A stretch of 26,505 nucleotides of DNA from an uncultured Oscillospiraceae bacterium (GTDB lineage: Bacteria > Bacillota > Clostridia > Oscillospirales > Ruminococcaceae): the NCBI GenBank assembly GCA_934446565.1, contig CAKSEO010000032.1, positions 1-26,505 on the forward strand, in the 5' to 3' direction. The translations under genes were made by a program, and so were the position numbers. Below, in pieces: positions 22,559 to 26,505 of the stretch; positions within the stretch are counted from its first letter, which is position 1; every line of letters starts with the position of its first letter. The notes below the pieces were generated by a model that made no database searches, had not been told where the DNA came from, and worked only from the letters and a program-made list of their open reading frames with translations.

Positions 22559-23458
22559 TCAGTTCAGACCAAATTCAGTGATGAATCCGTCGATAGTGCC
22601 GTCCTCGAGCCAGCCCTTGATGAGCTCGTCGATCTTGGAGGAAAGCGGAGAATCCTTCTTGGTAGCAACGCCGTATTCCTGCGGGGAGAACGTATCCGTG
22701 ATGTAGTCGCGGTCGTCTGTCTTGTATGTCGCGAGGATGGACTTATCAACGCAGAATGCGTCAACCGTTCCGGCGGTCATCGCATTGGAGATAGCGGGGT
22801 AGTCTCCGAACTGCTCAAAGGAAGTGCCGTTGGACTCGAATGAGGAAATATCGAAGTCGGCGGAGGTTTCAGGCAGCGCATAATCGCCGAGAAGTCCCTT
22901 TTCGGTCATTGCCTTGACAAGCGCATATGCGGAGGTGGAGCCGGTGGAAACGCCTATCTTCTTTCCAACAAGACCGGAGAGGTCGGTGATTCCGTCAGCC
23001 TTTTCAACGAGCACGGTAACGGCGTCTGTGTAGTACGGCGTGGAGAAATCCCAGCTCTTTTTGCGTTCTTCCGTGATGGTGAATGTCGCGAGAACGCAGT
23101 CAAGGTCGCCGGAATCCAGCAGCTCGGTTCTTGTAGCGGCGGTAACAGTGGTGAATTCAACATCATCGTAGCCGAGGCTGTCTGCGAGTTTCTTTGCAAT
23201 TTCGATCTCCATGCCCTCGTACTCGCCGGAGAGCGGATCCTTGAAGCCGAAGCCCTTGACTGCGTCCTTTACGCCGACTTTCAGTACGCCACCGGATACG
23301 GTCGTATCATCTGCTGCGGAGCTGTTCGCCGCCGAGGAGCTGTCTGCGTTTGACGGTGTGCTTGAAGAACTTGTACCGCCAGATGAGCTGGCACAGCCTG
23401 CAAGGGAGAAGATCATTGTTCCGGCAGCCAGAGCTGCAAATAATTTTTTCAGTTTCAT
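22559..23458 (-). CDS. Amino acid ABC transporter substrate-binding lipoprotein
   Basis: This 299-residue extracellular receptor (SBP_bac_3 family) is membrane-anchored. The N-terminus is a lipoprotein signal with lipobox LAGC (Cys22), followed by a Ser/Gly/Thr-rich tether to about residue 55. The ligand domain contains 'GVLKVGVKDAVKGFGF', 'YEGMEIEIAKKLADSLGY', the carboxylate-binding Arg in 'AATRTELLDSGDLDCVL', 'ATFTITEERKKSWDFSTPYY' and 'GTVDAFCVDKSIL'. These features point to a polar amino acid or cystine-like ligand, with no closer assignment. GAGAAAGGG precedes the start. It lies between the ATPase gene and the permease genes of the same operon. Confidence 0.93.
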   Translation of the reverse strand: MKLKKLFAALAAGTMIFSLAGCASSSGGTSSSSTPSNADSSSAANSSAADDTTVSGGVLKVGVKDAVKGFGFKDPLSGEYEGMEIEIAKKLADSLGYDDVEFTTVTAATRTELLDSGDLDCVLATFTITEERKKSWDFSTPYYTDAVTVLVEKADGITDLSGLVGKKIGVSTGSTSAYALVKAMTEKGLLGDYALPETSADFDISSFESNGTSFEQFGDYPAISNAMTAGTVDAFCVDKSILATYKTDDRDYITDTFSPQEYGVATKKDSPLSSKIDELIKGWLEDGTIDGFITEFGLN

Positions 23459-23508
23459 AGTTGTAAGCCCTTTCTCATTTAGTCTTTATAGTCAGCCTGA
23501 CGGCTGTA

Positions 23509-24234
23509 TCAACGGATTATCTTGCTTAGGAACGCCTTGGTGCGCTCGTTGGTGGGGTTCGTGAAGAAATGCTCGGGAGTTCCCTCCTCGAGAATCCTGC
23601 CGCCGTCCACGAAAACTATCCTGTCGGCGACCTCGCGGGCGAAGCCCATCTCATGGGTGACTACCACCATGGTGAAGTTCTTCTCGTGGGAAAGCTCTAT
23701 CATTACGTCGAGAACTTCCTGGACCATTTCCGGGTCGAGCGCCGATGTCGGCTCGTCGAAGAATATCACGCGGTTCTGCATTGTGAGCGCCCTTGCGATC
23801 GCGATTCGCTGCTGCTGACCGCCGGAAAGCGTGGTCGGGTAGACGTTCGCTTTTTCCTCCAGTCCAACGCGCTTCAGGTACTTCATCGCCGTTTGTTCGG
23901 CTTCGAATTTTGGAACTTTTTTCAACTTCATCGGAGCCAGGGTCAGGTTTTCAAGCACCGTCAGGTGTGGATACAGGTTGAACTGCTGAAACACCATTGA
24001 AGAGTGTACCTTATTGATGAATGCCCTGCGCTTTCTGCTCATCAGGTGATTGTGAACGTATACCTTTCCGGAGGTAGGCTCTTCGAGGTAGTTCATGCAG
24101 CGGATAAGCGTGCTTTTTCCGGAGCCGCTCGGTCCGATTATTACCAGCTTCTCGCCTTCCTTGACATGAAGGTTTATTCCTTTCAGAACTTCAAAATCTC
24201 CGAAGCTTTTATGTACATCTTCCAAACGTATCAT
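23509..24234 (-). CDS. Amino acid ABC transporter ATPase, GlnQ-type
   Basis: This 241-residue ATP-binding subunit energises the amino acid importer encoded downstream. Walker A is GPSGSGKST (34-42), the Q-loop is '[18 protein letters not shown]', the signature is LSGGQQQR, Walker B is '[14 protein letters not shown]' and the H-loop is '[16 protein letters not shown]'. All catalytic residues are intact and the length is normal for GlnQ/HisP proteins. It is the first gene of the operon, with AAAGGACAGCTCT before the ATG and a strong promoter about 65 bases upstream. Confidence 0.95.
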   Translation of the reverse strand: MIRLEDVHKSFGDFEVLKGINLHVKEGEKLVIIGPSGSGKSTLIRCMNYLEEPTSGKVYVHNHLMSRKRRAFINKVHSSMVFQQFNLYPHLTVLENLTLAPMKLKKVPKFEAEQTAMKYLKRVGLEEKANVYPTTLSGGQQQRIAIARALTMQNRVIFFDEPTSALDPEMVQEVLDVMIELSHEKNFTMVVVTHEMGFAREVADRIVFVDGGRILEEGTPEHFFTNPTNERTKAFLSKIIR

Positions 24235-24296
24235 AGAGCTGTCCTTTCCCTGTTTTATTTGTGCTCCGGACTTTCCGGATTTGTTTTTATGACTTG

Positions 24297-24325
24297 ATTA
24301 TACACGGATTTTTGCAAGTTGTCAA
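24297..24325 (-). promoter_or_regulatory. Promoter of the amino acid ABC operon
   Basis: On the minus strand TTGACA (24325-24320) and TATAAT (24302-24297) are 17 bases apart, both perfect. GCAAGTT occurs twice upstream or within the promoter (24314-24320 and 24353-24359), which could be an operator, but I cannot name a regulator. Confidence 0.88.
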
Positions 24326-24633
24326 TAGCAAAAATGCAAATTTATCAAAAATGTGCAAGTTAACATTGACCGAAGCTGCATTAACTGTTGAAAATGACAT
24401 AACAGAATTATTGACGAAAGCACCAAAGAAATACAAATGCTATAAGTGCTTGCCAGTTTAATGCTGACTCTGCTGAAAAACTGATTATAAAGAATAAATG
24501 AATCTATACTGCAAAATGGCTTGCAAGTGTATGGCATAAATTCTGCAAATAAGTGCATTTTACGATTCGCTGTTTAGCAGTGAAAAGTTAACGGATGTCC
24601 ATGCGCGGTTAATAATATTATATAAAATCTGTA

Positions 24634-24663
24634 TTGACAAAAGAATAGAAAGGACTGTATAAT
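24634..24663 (+). promoter_or_regulatory. Promoter of the surface-protein gene
   Basis: TTGACA (24634-24639) and TATAAT (24658-24663) are separated by 18 bases. A leader of about 58 bases with AAGGAGGTAAC precedes the ATG at 24728. Confidence 0.85.
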
Positions 24664-24727
24664 AAAGCTGGTAGCATGAGAAAGCTGTAACGCTTCAAAA
24701 TGCATGCGATTATGGCAAGGAGGTAAC

Positions 24728-25910
24728 ATGGATAAAAAAAGAAAAAACGGAATGAGGTTTAAAAGCCTTGCAGTTGCCGCGAGCATTCTGCTGACAATGA
24801 ACCAGGGAATGATCGCGTATGCAGACAGCGAATCGGATATAAATGCGGCATATTCTTCAGCGGATGATGAGCTGGGATCGGATGTGGATAACAGCTCTGC
24901 TGGATCCGCTGGGTCGGAAGACGTATCGGAGGACGCCACCTCAGAGGATTCTGAGACCGTATCTGCTGAGGCGGACGGTTCATCGGAATCTTCCGAGAGC
25001 GCAGTCGTGGAATCCCACGAAACCTTAGAGCCTGACAGTGAAACCGCAGAGACCGCCGAATGCCAGAGCGTGGACTTCGACATCACAGAATTGTCCAGCG
25101 GCACTGAGGATATAGACGACGCGCTCCTGGTCAGCGGCGGCTGTAGAAAAGCTGTCGAAAGACGGGAAGCTCACTATTGCCTGCGAACATACGTCTGAGG
25201 AAGGTCACGAATGCAACGAAAGCTGCGGCTTCCTTGAAGCGTCTTGCGTTTCGGGACACGGCGCGGGCATCGGAGCTTCCGGTACCTCAGGCGCTGTAAC
25301 CGGCGGTATCTATATAAGCGGTGGCCTGGTCAATGCAAGTGGCAAAGATGGCGCAGGAATAGGCGGCAGCAATTATTCTTACGTATCCGATATACATATT
25401 ACAGGCGGCAGAGTAGAGGCTCACGGAGATAATGGTTCTGCAGGCATAGGCAGCGCTATAAATCAAGATATGGATTCCATAAATATAACTGGCGGTGTTA
25501 TCGCAGCATACGGCGGCGTTTATAAATCGTCTGACGGCTCCTGCTATTACGGTGCCGCGATCGGCGCTGCGTGCTACAGCGGTTTCAACAGCATAAACAT
25601 AAGCGACAGTACTGTATACGCGAATGCAGTCAAAAGCTACACCAGCGGCACGGGCGCGGCCGGTATCGGTGCAGGCAATATTTCCAACTCGGACAGAAGC
25701 GGTAATATCACTATTTCAGACGGCACGGTTTATGCGCAGGGCGGAGGCAGCTCCTGCGGTATAGGATATTCCAAAGATATCAGCGGCGACTGGGGACTCT
25801 TATGCTGTCAGAGCTGCCAGAACTCTGAGGTATGGACTGTTCTTCGATCGCGTTGCATATCGCACATGTACGCCGCTTCAGACCTTCCTGATTTTTGGTT
25901 GCCGCAATGA
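24728..25910 (+). pseudogene. Surface protein with signal peptide and glycine-rich beta-helix, frameshifted
   Basis: The 5' part (24728-25198) encodes a signal peptide (MDKKRKNGMRFKSLAVAASI..., Ala-Tyr-Ala-Asp end near residue 31) and an acidic Ser/Glu/Asp-rich tether of about 100 residues. It then changes frame between 25116 and 25198. The +1 frame runs on without a stop from about 25116: 'AVEKLSKDGKLTIACEHTSE', then repeated units such as 'GAGIGASGTSGAVTGGIYIS', 'GAGIGGSNYSYVSDIHITGG' and 'GAGNISNSDRSGNITISDGT'. These are the parallel beta-helix repeats common in clostridial surface proteins. From about 25796 the plus frame is only antisense of the minus-strand repeats and stops at 25910. 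It has a full promoter and AAGGAGG. The single-base shift may be real decay, phase variation or a sequencing error. Confidence 0.75.
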
Positions 25911-26505
25911 CTACCCTCCAATTGCCGAATTTATGACCTGCTGCCGGAATCTCCGTAATATCCGTTCTCTCGTCGCAGCGTGTGCAATGATGAGACTTCA
26001 CTCCGGTCGTTGTGCAGCCCGCAGCAACGTCTGTCGTCCATTCTGTTGAGAAATCATGATCGAGCTTTACTATCTTTTCAGTTTCCGTCTTGTCACAGTT
26101 AATGCAGCTGCGTACCCTGGAGCCGTCGTTCGTGCAGCCGGCTTCCTTGGTTATCGTCCACTTGTCGAATTTATGACCTGCTGCCGGAATCTCCGTAATA
26201 TCCGTTCTCTCGTCGCAGCGTGTGCAATGATGAGACTTCACTCCGGTCGTTGTGCAGCCCGCAGCAACGTCTGTCGTCCATTCCGTTGAGAAATCATGAC
26301 CGAGCTTTGCTATCTTTTCCGTTTCCGTCTTGTCGCAATTCGCACAGCTGCGTACCCTGGAGCCGTCGTTCGTGCAGTCGGCTTCCTTGGTTATCGTCCA
26401 TTCGCCGAATTTATGACCTGCTGCCGGGATCTCCGTAATATCCGTTCTCTCGTCGCAGCGTGTGCAATGATGAGACTTCACTCCGGTCGTTGTGCAGCCC
26501 GCAGC
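25780..26505 (-). CDS. Partial surface-protein C-terminus with 80-residue Cys-x-x-Cys repeats
   Basis: The frame is open from the right window edge to a TGA at 25780, so the start lies outside. It encodes tandem 80-residue units, each made of two similar 40-residue halves. One half has 'CTNDGSRVRSCANCDKTETE' and then 'KIAKLGHDF'; the other has 'CTTTGVKSHHCTRCDERTDI' and then 'TEIPAAGHKF'. Each half keeps W, Ala-x-Cys-Thr, Cys-x-x-Cys and Gly-His-x-Phe. Such repeats are usual in extracellular clostridial proteins, normally downstream of beta-helix regions in the same reading direction. Here they lie on the strand opposite to the beta-helix gene and meet it tail to tail. The last 30 residues diverge ('RRTCAICNAIEEQSIPQSSG'), and the final six codons are antisense to the beta-helix gene. 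Confidence 0.8.
   Translation of the reverse strand, partial: AAGCTTTGVKSHHCTRCDERTDITEIPAAGHKFGEWTITKEADCTNDGSRVRSCANCDKTETEKIAKLGHDFSTEWTTDVAAGCTTTGVKSHHCTRCDERTDITEIPAAGHKFDKWTITKEAGCTNDGSRVRSCINCDKTETEKIVKLDHDFSTEWTTDVAAGCTTTGVKSHHCTRCDERTDITEIPAAGHKFGNWRVVIAATKNQEGLKRRTCAICNAIEEQSIPQSSGSSDSIRVPSRR
25921..26505 (-). repeat. Tandem 240-bp coding repeat, about 2.4 copies
   Basis: The units 25921-26160, 26161-26400 and 26401-26505 (cut by the window edge) align at exactly 240-base spacing with few differences; long blocks such as the one beginning at 25931, 26171 and 26411 are nearly identical. The repeat is inside the minus-strand surface-protein frame. Near-identity over so long a unit makes copy-number change and misassembly both likely. 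Confidence 0.9.

Larger units (their letters stand above)
24235..24727. other. AT-rich divergent intergenic region
   Basis: The 493 bases between the ATPase start and the surface-protein start hold the two divergent promoters (24297-24325 minus and 24634-24663 plus). Between them is an AT-rich stretch with one short open frame ending at 24461 ('LTLTEAALTVENDITELLTK' and then 'APKKYKCYKCLPV'), which could be a gene relic but has no start or ribosome-binding site I trust. I see nothing else. Confidence 0.5.

Noticed and set aside
24261..24461. Short open frame ending 'KAPKKYKCYKCLPV' in the divergent intergenic region
   Set aside because: It overlaps the amino acid operon promoter, has no ribosome-binding site or recognisable domain, and the region is AT-rich; it may be a relic.
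25746..25818. GGCAGCTC/GAGCTGCC as a recombinase inversion site
   Set aside because: The arms are only eight bases, both encode Gly-Ser-Ser by chance-prone codons, and the strand switch falls between them rather than at them; I mention them but do not call an invertase site.
25921..26505. Regular direct repeats that could suggest a CRISPR array
   Set aside because: The period is 240 bases, the whole unit is conserved and it is an open protein-coding frame with Cys-x-x-Cys motifs; there are no short repeats with unique spacers.

Overview
The window looks like chromosome from an endospore-forming, low-to-moderate GC Firmicute of the Clostridia, most like Ruminococcus and other Oscillospiraceae. 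The evidence is a SpoVT sporulation regulator, Gram-positive type ribosome-binding sites (GGAGG), clean TTGACA/TATAAT promoters with 17-18 base spacers, a lipoprotein-type solute-binding protein, and a surface protein with glycine-rich beta-helix and Cys-x-x-Cys repeats. The genus is an inference. I saw no rRNA, tRNA or CRISPR.

Layout. (1) 1-2371, minus strand: spoVT, an unrecognised membrane protein, and a YibE/F-type membrane gene that has lost its middle. (2) 2445-3974, minus: a secreted alkaline phosphatase with a strong terminator, a promoter and a possible Pho box. (3) 4087-4272: a 186-bp MITE-like palindromic element. (4) 4423-9143, plus: a DtxR-type metal regulator leading an operon with two ABC exporter half-subunits, a cysteine-rich 'nitrous oxide-stimulated promoter' family protein and a DUF454/YbaN membrane protein. 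Two AGTTAG...CTAACT palindromes flank the promoter. (5) 9293-10092: a MATE efflux gene wrecked by frameshifts and a large internal deletion. (6) 10122-17845, plus: a tightly packed five-gene operon made of a SWIM zinc-finger protein, a HEAT-like helical protein, a MoxR AAA+ ATPase, a DUF5682/ChaN-like protein and a VWA MIDAS protein. (7) 24325 back to 17911, minus: a polar amino acid ABC importer (ATPase, binding protein, two permeases) with its own promoter and terminator, followed by a D-2-hydroxyacid dehydrogenase, a TauE/SafE exporter and a FUSC membrane domain fused to a degenerate HAD domain. (8) 24634-26505: a signal-peptide and beta-helix surface protein on the plus strand with a frameshift, running head-on into 80-residue Cys-x-x-Cys repeats encoded on the minus strand.

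How the parts work together. The best candidate for a poorly described system is region 6. A MoxR ATPase and a VWA protein form the usual chaperone-like pair that remodels a target. Here they are locked in one transcript with a zinc-binding SWIM protein, a helical-repeat scaffold and a putative ChaN/EreA-superfamily protein. The family pairing is known in outline, but its substrate and purpose are not visible from sequence. Region 4 looks like metal- or heme-responsive export under DtxR-type control. Region 7 couples amino acid uptake to 2-hydroxyacid metabolism and export by weak read-through of a terminator. Several loci are decaying or rearranged (yibE/F, MATE, the surface protein), so the window shows recent gene loss next to intact operons.
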